The notes under the pieces: generated by a model | Database searches by the model: none | Told to the model about the DNA's origin: nothing | The model's input: the letters and a program-made list of their open reading frames with translations, nothing else | Origin: Symbiodolus clandestinus | Lineage (GTDB): Bacteria > Pseudomonadota > Gammaproteobacteria > Enterobacterales > G038960095 | Length of the DNA: 64,000 bases | Direction: 5' to 3' | NCBI GenBank assembly: GCA_038960095.1 | Contig: CP152425.1 | Location: 558,001-622,000, forward strand | Position numbers and translations under genes: made by a program | Part shown: positions 26,180 to 35,408 of the stretch, piece by piece | How the letters are laid out: every line of letters starts with the position of its first letter | Numbering within the stretch: position 1 is the stretch's first letter

Positions 26180-27682
26180 TCACGAGTTGACGGTGCTGAA
26201 GGTTCTCCTAAACCTAGCACACTTCGCAGCGGCATCTTTTTTTGCTTGTGTTAAGGCTCTAATGGTATTGCTTAACCAGATTAGTGCTTCATTAACATCA
26301 CGGGTTTCTAGCTTGGTGCTTCGCAGATTTTTATGCAGTGCCTCTATTTTTTCCAAGTGTTGGCGGATATTTCTTTCCGCATTGCATGGATCTTTTCTGT
26401 CAAGCTGTTGTTGAATAAACCGAGCTGGTTTTAGCTGCTTTAGCTTCCTTAACAGCTCGCTATCTTGAGCCTTTTCGCGGTCTTCAGCGACCGCTTCAGC
26501 ACTCTCCGATGTTTCATTCAACAGCGCTTCTAATTCCTCTAAAAACTCCTTTAGGGTTGGAGTTTTCTGAGAAGTTGGTTTCGAATTTTCAACAGGTTTC
26601 TCGGCAGTGACTGCCGGTCGGGCTTGGATGGGATTCTGGCTATTAAGCAATACCATCAGGTTGGGGTTATTACTGAGCAAGGCCGGGTCTCGATGGGTTA
26701 CCGGCTCTTTTTCCTTTGACGCCTGGCTTTTGGGATTCTTTTCAGGATCCTTAGTCAGTAATCCGGGTTGTTCTTCAGTAGTCTGCGCAGTTACCGTATT
26801 CTTATTCGGTAAGTTTGTTTTATTGTCAGTATCCAGGAAATCTGAAATATCAGTAGCACTGCTAGCTATCTTATCGTCAGCCTGCGTCTTTGAGCTACCG
26901 GTTTTAGAAGCATGATCCTCGCCAGCACTTTGACGTTTTGCCGTCTTTTCAGGATCTTTGTCGGTGATACACTTCTGCAGAGCTGCGGACGTAGGCATGG
27001 AGAGTTTCCGAGGGGTGTATGTAAGGAGTGAGGCAAAATACCTATCTCCTTTCCGCGGTTGATTTTGATAACCAAACCACGCCACTGCCCTCGGAGTAGT
27101 GTTCTTAATCGATGGATCATCTATAGGTGCTTTTAGCACCCTATTTCCTTGTGCGAGAACAATTATTTTTAATTGAAAATCAGCCTTCTTTTGGTTCTGA
27201 TTGACTGGATAATCAGAGACTTCGAATGTTGGCAACTTTGGATTTTTTTCTAGTAATTTCTCCTCTGCAAGAGCTATTTCCCCTTTAACCATGGTCAAAC
27301 CTTTCTCAAAAAAATCTACAAGAGATGCGCATGGGTTATTATCATCTCCAGGATGATATGTTTTAAAAAAATTCTCACTATATTTTTCCAATTTATTTTC
27401 CACAAACATTAAATCTTCTATACTTTCCAAGTTATTCAAAACACCCTTCAAAGTGATATCTAATACTTCCAATCTATCAGCGGAGAGGGTTTTTCTAGAG
27501 AATTCTTCATAATTTCCAGAGACATCTTTCCTTAACTGACTGATATTATTTAAAGAATCTTCTAGATCTTTAATATAAGAAAAAAATAATTCATTGTTAT
27601 TAGCGGTTTTTAAAATTCCCTTGGGTGGATCAGTGTTTATTCTCCCACCATCTCCACTGCCACCGCCGCCGCTTATTTTCAT
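26180..27682 (-). CDS. Orphan 500-residue protein, candidate secreted effector
   Basis: Not recognised. No signal peptide or membrane segment. The start is glycine-rich (MKISGGGGSGDGGR), followed by a helical region (FFSYIKDLEDSLNNISQLRK), a small central domain with WFGYQNQPRKGDRYFASLLT, a long Lys/Glu/Ser/Pro-rich disordered segment (about 245-370) and a C-terminal coiled coil (LKEFLEELEALLNETSESAE and RNIRQHLEKIEALHKNLR). Such a hydrophilic, multi-segment, orphan layout fits a secreted effector, but that is inference. It is 18 bases after the stop of the gene at 27701, so the two are probably co-transcribed. Confidence 0.65.
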   Translation of the reverse strand: MKISGGGGSGDGGRINTDPPKGILKTANNNELFFSYIKDLEDSLNNISQLRKDVSGNYEEFSRKTLSADRLEVLDITLKGVLNNLESIEDLMFVENKLEKYSENFFKTYHPGDDNNPCASLVDFFEKGLTMVKGEIALAEEKLLEKNPKLPTFEVSDYPVNQNQKKADFQLKIIVLAQGNRVLKAPIDDPSIKNTTPRAVAWFGYQNQPRKGDRYFASLLTYTPRKLSMPTSAALQKCITDKDPEKTAKRQSAGEDHASKTGSSKTQADDKIASSATDISDFLDTDNKTNLPNKNTVTAQTTEEQPGLLTKDPEKNPKSQASKEKEPVTHRDPALLSNNPNLMVLLNSQNPIQARPAVTAEKPVENSKPTSQKTPTLKEFLEELEALLNETSESAEAVAEDREKAQDSELLRKLKQLKPARFIQQQLDRKDPCNAERNIRQHLEKIEALHKNLRSTKLETRDVNEALIWLSNTIRALTQAKKDAAAKCARFRRTFSTVNS

Positions 27683-27700
27683 AAGTTGATAATATCTGTA

Positions 27701-28720
27701 TTATGATACCAATAGTGGTATAGCTTTAAGTTCATTGATAATATTAATGATTTCTTCATCAGTTTTATCCCATAGTATTGACTTATGGTAATCAATGGCA
27801 TTGTTATCTTCATCATGAAGTTCATATTTTTTTGGTCTCATTGGTGGCGCGAATGTCTCAAAAATAGCTGATCGTTTAGCATCATTCATGTTTTTCAAGC
27901 AAACCTCAGTTTCTTTAATAATCTGACCCACCACTGAAATGAAATTTTTATCTAATTTTCCTTTATTTTTAATTTTTTCAAAAGCTATTTTTACTGCAGG
28001 GAGTTGATTCTCTAAAATACCTTTCCTGGCATAGTGATGCCCCATTGTTCTCAAAAACCCTCTCCGCGATTCTGGTTCTATAGAATCAACTTTACCACTG
28101 GCTATTGTCAAACAATCCATATAAAATGGGATAACTAATGTATGCGCAAAGCTTTCATGCTTAGAAAAAAATCTTGCTTCTGGATTTTTCGATAAACTAG
28201 TAATTAGTGCTTTATTTTTAAAAATTTCACAAGAATCTAGGATAGCATCATAGGAGTCATTAATTAATGGCAACTGTTTATCGATTGTTTTAGAATTTAA
28301 TTCAGATAGTTTATTTTTTTGAATAGAATACACGTCTGTAACACATTCATTAATTTTTCTATCTATCGCAGATTGAGGAGTAGAACGGTCAGCTAATGCG
28401 ACTGCTCTAGCAGTCCCATTAGCCAAAAGTCTGTTGCGATGCTCAATATCTCTAGAGATTCTTGATAAATTTAAAAATAAACACATTCTTGTATGGAGTG
28501 AGTGATTAAGCAACCCATATTGATCAGCAGTCAAATTTAATTTATCAGCACGGTAAATATTATGGGGCTCGCAATTTTTTATTTGACGAATCACTTGTGT
28601 CGTTTCACCAAAATTATTTTTGGCGTTTAATGTACCGGTAGTGGTTTTTGAAGAATTAGCGGTACTGTTTTGCAATGGTTGCATGACCGGGCTTTTTTTG
28701 GTTCGAGATAACCATCCCAT
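27701..28720 (-). CDS. Orphan 339-residue protein
   Basis: Not recognised. Soluble, largely helical, no signal peptide. It has a good ribosome site (GAGGTGA) before the ATG. An N-terminal disordered stretch (residues about 1-50, Ser/Thr/Asn-rich) precedes a helical core including LNHSLHTRMCLFLNLSRISR and HYARKGILENQLPAVKIAFE. It is followed closely by the 500-residue gene and preceded by a 116-residue gene on the same strand. Confidence 0.65.
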   Translation of the reverse strand: MGWLSRTKKSPVMQPLQNSTANSSKTTTGTLNAKNNFGETTQVIRQIKNCEPHNIYRADKLNLTADQYGLLNHSLHTRMCLFLNLSRISRDIEHRNRLLANGTARAVALADRSTPQSAIDRKINECVTDVYSIQKNKLSELNSKTIDKQLPLINDSYDAILDSCEIFKNKALITSLSKNPEARFFSKHESFAHTLVIPFYMDCLTIASGKVDSIEPESRRGFLRTMGHHYARKGILENQLPAVKIAFEKIKNKGKLDKNFISVVGQIIKETEVCLKNMNDAKRSAIFETFAPPMRPKKYELHDEDNNAIDYHKSILWDKTDEEIINIINELKAIPLLVS

Positions 28721-28760
28721 AATTCACCTCAGAAAATTAATTATTTAGGTTATGATTGTA

Positions 28761-29111
28761 TCACTCAATTTCCTTCTCTGCAGGTAGCTTTTCAAAAAAT
28801 CCCGGCCCAAGGGCCTGTTCCAAACTCAATTGAAGAGTTTTTTCTAATTTTTTATTAACTTTTTCTACACCATCATAAAAATATTTAGTATTTTCTTCAC
28901 TAGCTCCCTGTTTTTTCATAACATTGATATAATATTCTAATTGATGTTTAACGAAGCACAAATCCTTATAAGTATGTGCATCATCCACAATCGCTTGCAG
29001 TGAGCAGTTTTCAGCTCGTACCCGGCCTTTTAGGCCACGTGCTTTAAACAGGGTGAATCCTGGCTTAACATTCGGTGATGTTTCATCGGTGGGTGATTCA
29101 TTCTTTGGCAT
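28761..29111 (-). CDS. Small orphan helical protein, 116 residues
   Basis: Not recognised. A disordered start (MPKNESPTDETSPNVKPG) is followed by a helical region (YKDLCFVKHQLEYYINVMKK, VEKVNKKLEKTLQLSLEQAL). It is 40 bases upstream of the 339-residue gene and may belong to the same transcription unit. Size and charge would fit a chaperone or small effector; no direct evidence. Confidence 0.5.
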   Translation of the reverse strand: MPKNESPTDETSPNVKPGFTLFKARGLKGRVRAENCSLQAIVDDAHTYKDLCFVKHQLEYYINVMKKQGASEENTKYFYDGVEKVNKKLEKTLQLSLEQALGPGFFEKLPAEKEIE

Positions 29112-29350
29112 AACACCACCATCGCTAGTATCGATTAACCCCAGAATAGGATTATCTAATTTAGAAAAGCAATGTTTAATTTTAGTTATTTGTTATATAA
29201 AAAATAGACTATATTTTAATTAAATTTAACTTTTTATCTATTTTTCAGCAAAAAATTTAATATATCTATCACTAATACTACTATACTGCACAATAATATA
29301 GATGAAATTTTTTAACTTATTCTGAAGCGTGTATGGATCTTCGTAGTCCT

Positions 29351-29674
29351 CTACCGCGAATTAGAAACCGTTTCTTCTTTTTTCAATATATCTAATTGCT
29401 TTTCAATTATCCTAATAATGCCATCTAACGGAACTCCACTATGAAAAAGATTTGTATACTGTAATGTTAAAGTTTTGCAAATATTCATTGCTTGTTGTAA
29501 ATACTGTTTATCGGTAGACTGTGACAGCTCAAAGAGTAGAGATTGCGTATCATTGTTGACTTTTCTCAGTGTTGAACTTTCTTCCGAAGAACCACTCTTT
29601 GAGACTGCGTTTATTTTTGATTGTCTTGTTGTAAGAATAGCTTTTCTAATTTCCTGTTCAAGTTCAAGTAACAT
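29351..29674 (-). CDS. Small orphan helical protein, 107 residues
   Basis: Not recognised. I chose the ATG at 29674, which follows a GTGGGG site; an upstream GTG at 29689 is also possible. The product is helical and hydrophilic (MLLELEQEIRKAILTTRQSK, STDKQYLQQAMNICKTLTLQ). About 240 AT-rich bases without a gene separate it from the 116-residue gene, so it may have its own promoter. Confidence 0.45.
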   Translation of the reverse strand: MLLELEQEIRKAILTTRQSKINAVSKSGSSEESSTLRKVNNDTQSLLFELSQSTDKQYLQQAMNICKTLTLQYTNLFHSGVPLDGIIRIIEKQLDILKKEETVSNSR

Positions 29675-29902
29675 AACTACCCCACTCACCGTCTATTAAT
29701 CATCCTAAGTCCCTCTGTTTTAAGGTAGCAAGGGTTAATCCACAAAAATGTTGTCCCTAGTTTGATGGATGGCTAACCGTCATATCCAACAAGTCAGGCC
29801 AGGGGTTACGCATCAAACTCAGTCTTTGGAACTTCCTACAATTAAACAGCAGGTGAGCCATATAGTCATTATCCTATATGCCTGCCTAGCAGGCTAGTTT
29901 TC

Positions 29903-31129
29903 TTATCTTGGTCCGTTGTCTGTTGGGAAAGTCATATTTGTGTTGGGATTATCAGCAATTGTTCTGCTATCAACACTAGAAACTAACTGTTCAGTAGTAC
30001 TTGAACTAGACATCCCTTGGGCAAGCATCCCATGCGAAGGGCTGAATTCCATCTGCTGTGCTGAAGAGGGTGAGGCTTCACTTTTTGGCGATAACTGCTC
30101 AAATTCTTCATCAGATAAATTAAACCTACTTTTTATAAATAACGGATCGTCACCCTGTGATACCATGACAGAAACAAATTCACGTTTACCCTCTAATCTA
30201 CCCTGCTGTATACCTTTCTGTATACCGCGTTCCTCTAATTGTTGAGCTGCTGTTAACATAATCTCTTCCTCCTCTGGGAGTACCTTACTCATGATATTTA
30301 TCAGCTCACCCGCTGATTTATCACCTTTGTATACTGAAAGTATATACTCATACATCGCTAATTTAAAATCATCAGAGACAGAAGCTAGTGCACTATAGCA
30401 CGGACGTATTAGGTGCTCTGTTACTCTCTGCAAAAAATCATCGCCAGGTAGAGAGGCATCCTTCAAAATCCATTCAACTATAGCCGCTTTACCGTGCTTT
30501 TTGATTTCCATATCAGTCATAACCGTTAGATCAACGACCTTAATACGGATAATCTCGCTAAACTTATCAGCACTAGCTGTGCTGCCAAATAATTTCTCTA
30601 ACATAGACTTGCCTTTATCCTTAGGCACATTCCTGGATTCACCATTATGGTGTGGCGAATGATAGAGACATATAGGAAATACTATTGCCTGATGGCCATG
30701 TGGCTTTTGTTCGATATACTCTTCCATTAAAGCCGCAGAATATTTTAATAATCTCGGAATTATCTTCCTATCAAAGCTAGATTGATGTTCAAGAGCAATA
30801 TAATAAGTTTGACCTTCTACTTCCCCACGATAAACCACATCACTCAATAATTTGGTTTTAAAGGGCTGCTGATGCTCACTGTTACTCAGGTTAAAATTTT
30901 CGAGTTGATGCTTATTCAAGCCTTTGTCTACCAGGTGGTTATTAAAAAAATCTATGGCGATTTCTTTGATTCTGAAGGCACATTTAACGAATTTATCATG
31001 CGATTGATAATATCCTTGTTCGTCATTGGCAGGATGCCTAGAGGGAGAGCTAGCAACTACCGCTAGTTCTGGCGTAAACCGCTGAGTTTTCACCCGCTTT
31101 TGTGATCTGGGATTGTTATCATTTTTCAT
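29903..31129 (-). CDS. Rpn-family PD-(D/E)XK nuclease (recombination-promoting, YhgA-like)
   Basis: Rpn proteins are Ca-dependent DNA nucleases that stimulate recombination. Family features: HDKFVKCAFRIKEIAIDFFN near the start, LLSDVVYRGEVEGQTYYIAL EHQS with the nuclease core, then PRLLKYSAALMEEYI and the C-terminal GIQKGIQQGRLEGKREFV segment. The ATG at 31129 is chosen because AAGGAAGG precedes it by about nine bases; the frame is open to 31171. A Ser/Gln-rich tail of about 65 residues after FEQLSPKS is longer than usual for the family. Confidence 0.88.
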   Translation of the reverse strand: MKNDNNPRSQKRVKTQRFTPELAVVASSPSRHPANDEQGYYQSHDKFVKCAFRIKEIAIDFFNNHLVDKGLNKHQLENFNLSNSEHQQPFKTKLLSDVVYRGEVEGQTYYIALEHQSSFDRKIIPRLLKYSAALMEEYIEQKPHGHQAIVFPICLYHSPHHNGESRNVPKDKGKSMLEKLFGSTASADKFSEIIRIKVVDLTVMTDMEIKKHGKAAIVEWILKDASLPGDDFLQRVTEHLIRPCYSALASVSDDFKLAMYEYILSVYKGDKSAGELINIMSKVLPEEEEIMLTAAQQLEERGIQKGIQQGRLEGKREFVSVMVSQGDDPLFIKSRFNLSDEEFEQLSPKSEASPSSAQQMEFSPSHGMLAQGMSSSSTTEQLVSSVDSRTIADNPNTNMTFPTDNGPR

Positions 31130-31190
31130 GAAAAATTTACCTTCCTTGGTTATATTCCAGGTAGGAAACATTAGATCAAAAATCTAGGAA

Positions 31191-31418
31191 TTAGGCAAGC
31201 CTATCGGCACTATTGAAAATAAAATGTAAGGGCTGAATTTTTCTACTGAGGGAGTCTATCGGTATCAGTGCCTCTGCTCCGGCAATGATCACTATACCCA
31301 TGAGCCGATGGCAAGTCCTTTCCACACACCGTAGATCTGGAAGTCCACCAAACGCATCCAATAGTCTTTTTAACAAACAACTTTTAATGGTAGCAGGGAA
31401 GTATCTCTTAAAATCCAA
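31191..31418 (-). pseudogene. ISAs1-family transposase N-terminal remnant
   Basis: The 75-residue frame contains LLDAFGGLPDLRCVERTCHR then LMGIVIIAGAEALI, resembling the start of ISAs1/H-repeat transposases (typically LPDPRVxRTxxHxLxDILxIA, then AGAE), with internal deletions. The remainder of the transposase is absent. Confidence 0.5.
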
Positions 31419-31529
31419 AATATACTTTGATTTTTTGATGCGTAATCCCCCTGGCTAAATGGCACTTTTGGCCTCTATGTGGTCAATACCCCACATAGGT
31501 GCGAAAACGGCCATCTGAAGTGTTTAAAC

Positions 31530-31832
31530 TTAGGAGGCTTTTGAGGATGTTAGTGGTTTAGCGCTGAGCTGCATTCCAAGTGCATTGAGGATTAATGTTA
31601 GGTTTTTGAGGGTTGGATTCCCATTTTTCCCTAATGATTGGTACAAACTCTCCCTGCCAATGCCTGTAGCTTTCGCTAGATCAGTCATTCCTTTTGCTCT
31701 GGCTACCACTCCTATGCCGTTGGCTATCACTGCAGGATCATTTGATTCCATAATATCTTCTATGAAGACAGCCATAGCTTCCGGGCTGTCCAAGAATTCT
31801 GCAGCATCGTAGTTAAATAATTTTATGCTCAT
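31530..31832 (-). CDS. HigA-like antitoxin (XRE-type, putative addiction module antidote)
   Basis: About 100 residues starting MSIKLFNYDAAEFLDSPEAM. The C-terminal part is a helix-turn-helix: GMTDLAKATGIGRESLYQSL then NPTLKNLTLILNALGMQL. It would neutralise the adjacent toxin and repress the pair. The start at 31832 lies 20 bases inside the end of the toxin gene. Toxin-first order is typical of HigBA. Confidence 0.88.
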   Translation of the reverse strand: MSIKLFNYDAAEFLDSPEAMAVFIEDIMESNDPAVIANGIGVVARAKGMTDLAKATGIGRESLYQSLGKNGNPTLKNLTLILNALGMQLSAKPLTSSKAS

Positions 31833-32130
31833 TCTTTTTAATCTCCGCGAAAAGTTGTTTGGCCCGTAAAATATCCTGATTTTGCGTGCTTTTATCACCG
31901 CCACACAACAAAAGGACTACGTACTTACCGTGGGTACCAAAGTAAACACGATATCCAGGGCCGTAGTGAATTCGGAGTTCACTGATACCGTTTCCAACCG
32001 GACTAACGTCACCAAAGTTCCCGGTTTCAAGTCTAACGATTCTGGCCTGTACCCTGGCTTTTGCAGCTTCATCTGGAAGCTTACGGGCCCACTTGCTAAA
32101 TATTTCAGTGTATCGAATTTCATACTTCAT
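31813..32130 (-). CDS. HigB-like RelE-superfamily toxin
   Basis: 105 residues starting MKYEIRYTEIFSKWARKLPD, with the AKARVQARIVRLETGNFGD core, the ISELRIHYGPGYRVYF segment and VVLLLCGGDKSTQNQDI, matching the phage-derived Gp49-like/HigB group of ribosome-dependent mRNA interferases. It appears intact with its antitoxin. A TA pair inside an accessory block may stabilise the block. Confidence 0.9.
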   Translation of the reverse strand: MKYEIRYTEIFSKWARKLPDEAAKARVQARIVRLETGNFGDVSPVGNGISELRIHYGPGYRVYFGTHGKYVVLLLCGGDKSTQNQDILRAKQLFAEIKKNEHKII

Positions 32131-32198
32131 CCCCTTATTGTATTATTTATAATACAATAAATCAAATGATGAATATGTCAGAGAAATCCAGATTAGAA

Positions 32199-32222
32199 TT
32201 GTGCAAACGGTCGTTTGTGCAA
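32199..32222. promoter_or_regulatory. Candidate resolvase recombination or binding site
   Basis: TTGTGCAA occurs twice (32199-32206 and 32215-32222) around an inner CAAACG-GT-CGTTTG palindrome. It lies about 190 bases upstream of the serine recombinase gene. The layout fits a recombinase subsite, but no homologous res site is recalled. Confidence 0.3.
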
Positions 32223-32411
32223 CCATTGATAGGTAATCATAAGGATAGTCTCCTATTGTTTTGAATGAAGTGTCAATTTGAAGTGTACCCTATTCTGATG
32301 TCAGAACTCCCTGCTCAATGTGGTCAGGATAGAGTATTAATTCTCATTTCTTGACACAGACCTCTCAAGGTTATAGATTTCATCCTGACATATTCAGCTA
32401 TAGGAGTGATT

Positions 32412-32969
32412 TTGAAAGGCCATCGCATTGGTTATATTCGGGTCAGTAGTTTTGACCAAAACCCAGAACGCCAGCTTGAGCATATCAAGGTGGACAAAGT
32501 ATTCACTGACAAAGCATCCGGCAAAGACACTCAGCGCCCACAGCTCGATGCACTAACCACTTTCGTGCGAGAAGGCGATACGGTTGTCGTTCACAGTATG
32601 GACCGCCTAGCGCGCAATCTTGACGACTTGCGACGGCTTGTTCAGGGATTCACTCAGCGGGGAGTGTGTATCGAATTCGTCAAAGAGCACCTGACCTTCA
32701 CCGGTGAAGACTCCCCCATGGCAAACCTGATGCTGTCGGTCATGGGGGCATTTGCTGAATTTGAACGCGCTTTGATTCGTGAACGACAGCGTGAAGGGAT
32801 TGCTTTGGCCAAACAGCGTGGAGCTTATCGTGGTCGCAAAAAAGCATTGTCTCCCGAACGCGCAGCAGAGCTACGACAACGGGTTGCTAAGGGAGAACAA
32901 AAAGCAAAATTAGCGCGAGAGTTCGGCGTGAGTCGAGAAACCTTGTACCAATACCTGAGATTCCATTAG
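32412..32969 (+). CDS. Serine recombinase, Tn3-resolvase/invertase family
   Basis: 185 residues. Catalytic serine in IGYIRVSSFDQNPERQLE, the ASGKDTQRPQLDAL and MDRLARNLDDLRRLV motifs, MGAFAEFERALIRERQREGI, and a C-terminal helix-turn-helix (KLAREFGVSRETLYQYLRF). It would catalyse site-specific resolution or inversion. TTG 32412 is preferred because AGGAG lies about six bases upstream; a GTG at 32406 overlaps that site. No transposase is next to it, so it is either isolated or serves the accessory block. Confidence 0.9.
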   Translation: MKGHRIGYIRVSSFDQNPERQLEHIKVDKVFTDKASGKDTQRPQLDALTTFVREGDTVVVHSMDRLARNLDDLRRLVQGFTQRGVCIEFVKEHLTFTGEDSPMANLMLSVMGAFAEFERALIRERQREGIALAKQRGAYRGRKKALSPERAAELRQRVAKGEQKAKLAREFGVSRETLYQYLRFH

Positions 32970-33039
32970 GAGTGTCTTTAAATTTGTTTTGGTATAAAGT
33001 ATCTATTGATACTGTAGAATTTGTTGATTGGAGAGATAA

Positions 33040-33156
33040 ATGAGTGGAGTAGAAAAAGTTTCATATTTTTATGATAAAACAAAAAATATAGACATTTTTA
33101 GTATAGTCAAAAAAATTCTTGCTATTTTTACACCCTCTCTTTTTTTATTGGGCTAA
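33040..33156 (+). CDS. Very small frame (38 residues)
   Basis: MSGVEKVSYFYDKTKNIDIF and onward, with a GGAGAG site before the ATG and a hydrophobic end (ILAIFTPSLFLLG). It could be a short leader or the 5' part of a membrane protein whose remainder lies in another frame at 33189. Not recognised. Confidence 0.3.
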   Translation: MSGVEKVSYFYDKTKNIDIFSIVKKILAIFTPSLFLLG

Positions 33157-33188
33157 TATAAATTTACCTTTATTTTTCAGCAGAAAAG

Positions 33189-33569
33189 ATGTTAACTGCT
33201 ATAGATTTTAACACACTGATATTTGGATTTTTTATCGGTATGATCGTTTTTTTTAAAATTTTCATCATCTTGATTCCTGTTACGGCAGCAGCATTTTATT
33301 TATTTAAGTTTCTATCCCCTAAAAAGTCAGCTTTCCCTTTGATTTTTATGGTTGCATTTTCTTGTTTGCTTGAAAGTATTTTTTTTGATAAGAGTATCTT
33401 ACCCAAGTCAATGATAAACAAACTTTCAAGAGGAAATTATTCAGCTACACTTATTTTGAGAGAAGATGGTTGTAAAATTCTAAGAGAGTATCCTTTTTTA
33501 AGGTCCACTCCTCAGGGGACTATAGAGAATGCTAAGGTTTTTTTAGTAACAGTAAATTTATTTACTTGA
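33189..33569 (+). CDS. Hypothetical AT-rich membrane protein, 126 residues
   Basis: Not recognised. Two or three membrane segments in the N-terminal half (FGFFIGMIVFFKIFIILIPV, FPLIFMVAFSCLLESIFF), then a short soluble tail ending in ENAKVFLVTVNLFT. Base composition is far more AT-rich than the resolvase and carA on either side, pointing to foreign origin. Confidence 0.45.
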   Translation: MLTAIDFNTLIFGFFIGMIVFFKIFIILIPVTAAAFYLFKFLSPKKSAFPLIFMVAFSCLLESIFFDKSILPKSMINKLSRGNYSATLILREDGCKILREYPFLRSTPQGTIENAKVFLVTVNLFT

Positions 33570-34163
33570 GTATTGATAATAAAATGATAACTTTGCCTAA
33601 AGAATTAGTGTTAACTGAAATAAATAAAATATAATAAAAACAGACCGGTTCTGGAAGAACAACCGTTCGCCTTTAGCAATTTGTAGGCTTTCTGCAGCGT
33701 TTCAAACCTGATAGCATGCATTTCCTTAGCGTTTTGTTCCACCGTTTTTTCTTCATGGAATTTATCAAGGTGGCAATCTCATGCTAACTTTTTATAAGTA
33801 CTCCTGATCTTTTGATGAATGGGATTATCTGCAACCATTCAAACTAATAATGGGTGATAAACCTAATAATGCCAATGCTTCATTAACACGGTTACATTTC
33901 TTTAAATTATTAGCCCTGCCGTTGTCGGTGACGGCTCTTGGGGCGTCGCTCTAGTTGGTTGACTCCAGTATCAACTAAACCCAATAGTTAATTAAAAAGT
34001 AAGCACTGGCTAATAGGTCGCTGGACAGCTTAAGCAAGGATCATTAAAATGCCGGCAGCCATTTGATAAATGGGCCGATTGGGTCCGGTAAGGCATCCTC
34101 AAGCACGGACAAGACGTTTTGACCAGGAAGCTCTCATTAGCCTACACACCCCAGGAGAGATCA
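33570..34163. other. Intergenic region upstream of carA, with a possible coding remnant
   Basis: No intact gene. On the minus strand around 33640-33790 one frame reads DKFHEEKTVEQNAKEMHAIR then FETLQKAYKLLKANG, which looks like a piece of a once-functional protein but is not recognised. The carA promoter must lie in the distal part; I could not identify ArgR or PurR sites with confidence. Confidence 0.35.
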
Positions 34164-35315
34164 TTGACTAATAGCCCAGCCCTATTGATGTTAGAAGATG
34201 GAACTGCTTTTTGGGGGCGCTCGATCGGCGTCACCGGTTCAGTGGTCGGTGAAGTGGTTTTTAATACCGCCATCACTGGCTATCAAGAGATCTTAACCGA
34301 CCCCTCTTACGCCCAGCAAATTGTCGCCCTGACCTATCCTCATATTGGCAATACGGGAGCTAACAATGAAGATCAAGAGTCAGCAGCGATACAGCCCAAA
34401 GCACTCATTATACGTAATGCTCCCTTAGTCACCAGTAACTATCGAGCACAGCAAGGATTATTGGATTACTGTCAACAACAGCAGTTGGTAGCGATTGCTG
34501 ATATTGATACTCGACAGCTAACCCATCTATTGCGCCAAAAAGGGGCCATGCGTGGTTGTATTATTGCCGGAGAGGCCATTGATGCCAGTTTAGCCCTTCA
34601 GCAGGCAAAAGCCTTTCCCGGACTAACGGGAATGGATTTAACGTCTACCGTCACCACCGCAGAACCCTATGCTTGGATACAGGGGACTTGGTTCGCTAGC
34701 GAGCGCAGCCCTCAGAACCCAGAAGTCCCCTACCGAGTGGTCGTCTGTGATTTTGGGGTGAAGCGATCGATTCTTCGATGTTTGGTAGACCAAGGTTGTC
34801 AGTTAACAGTCGTTCCCGCTTTGATGCCTGTTGAAACTATCTTAGCCTATCAACCGGATGGCATTGTGCTCTCTAATGGCCCCGGTGATCCTCAAGCGTG
34901 TAGTGATGCTATTCGTTTAGTCCAAGCGCTGTTACAACAACCCATTCCTCTGTTTGGAATCTGCTTGGGTCATCAATTGTTGGCGTTAGCCTGCGGTGCT
35001 AAAACCCATAAAATGCGCCAGGGACACCATGGTAGTAACCACCCTGTCCGTGATCAGCAAGGTCGAGTCATGATCACCGCGCAAAACCATGAATTTGCGG
35101 TTGATGAGCAGAGCTTACCGGATGACTTAGAAGCCACTCATTGGTCACTGTTCGATGGAACCCTACAAGGGTTACGACATCGGCATCGGCCAGTGATTAG
35201 CTTTCAAGGCCATCCAGAAGCAGCCCCTGGGCCGCAAGATGCCACTCGATTATTTTCACAATTCGTGGCACTGATGCAGCAATATCGACAACCCTCTTTG
35301 TCACTGCTTCATTGA
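34164..35315 (+). CDS. carA: Carbamoyl-phosphate synthase small (glutaminase) subunit
   Basis: CarA hydrolyses glutamine and passes ammonia to CarB for carbamoyl phosphate, feeding arginine and pyrimidine synthesis. Conserved stretches: LLMLEDGTAFWGRSIGVTGS, VFNTAITGYQEILTDPSYA, the class I amidotransferase nucleophile in FGICLGHQLLALA and catalytic FQGHPEAAPGP. I chose TTG 34164: AGGAG lies six bases upstream, and E. coli carA also starts at TTG. The frame is open to 34119, but that extension is not family-like. 383 residues is normal. Confidence 0.96.
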   Translation: MTNSPALLMLEDGTAFWGRSIGVTGSVVGEVVFNTAITGYQEILTDPSYAQQIVALTYPHIGNTGANNEDQESAAIQPKALIIRNAPLVTSNYRAQQGLLDYCQQQQLVAIADIDTRQLTHLLRQKGAMRGCIIAGEAIDASLALQQAKAFPGLTGMDLTSTVTTAEPYAWIQGTWFASERSPQNPEVPYRVVVCDFGVKRSILRCLVDQGCQLTVVPALMPVETILAYQPDGIVLSNGPGDPQACSDAIRLVQALLQQPIPLFGICLGHQLLALACGAKTHKMRQGHHGSNHPVRDQQGRVMITAQNHEFAVDEQSLPDDLEATHWSLFDGTLQGLRHRHRPVISFQGHPEAAPGPQDATRLFSQFVALMQQYRQPSLSLLH

Positions 35316-35408
35316 CGATGTTTGCTGATTTCCTCGGTTTTTTGATCCGAGTCGATTGATCAAACCCACCCTTTTATTCAGTTGTTGCCTTTCAGGAGCA
35401 GTGCTGCC

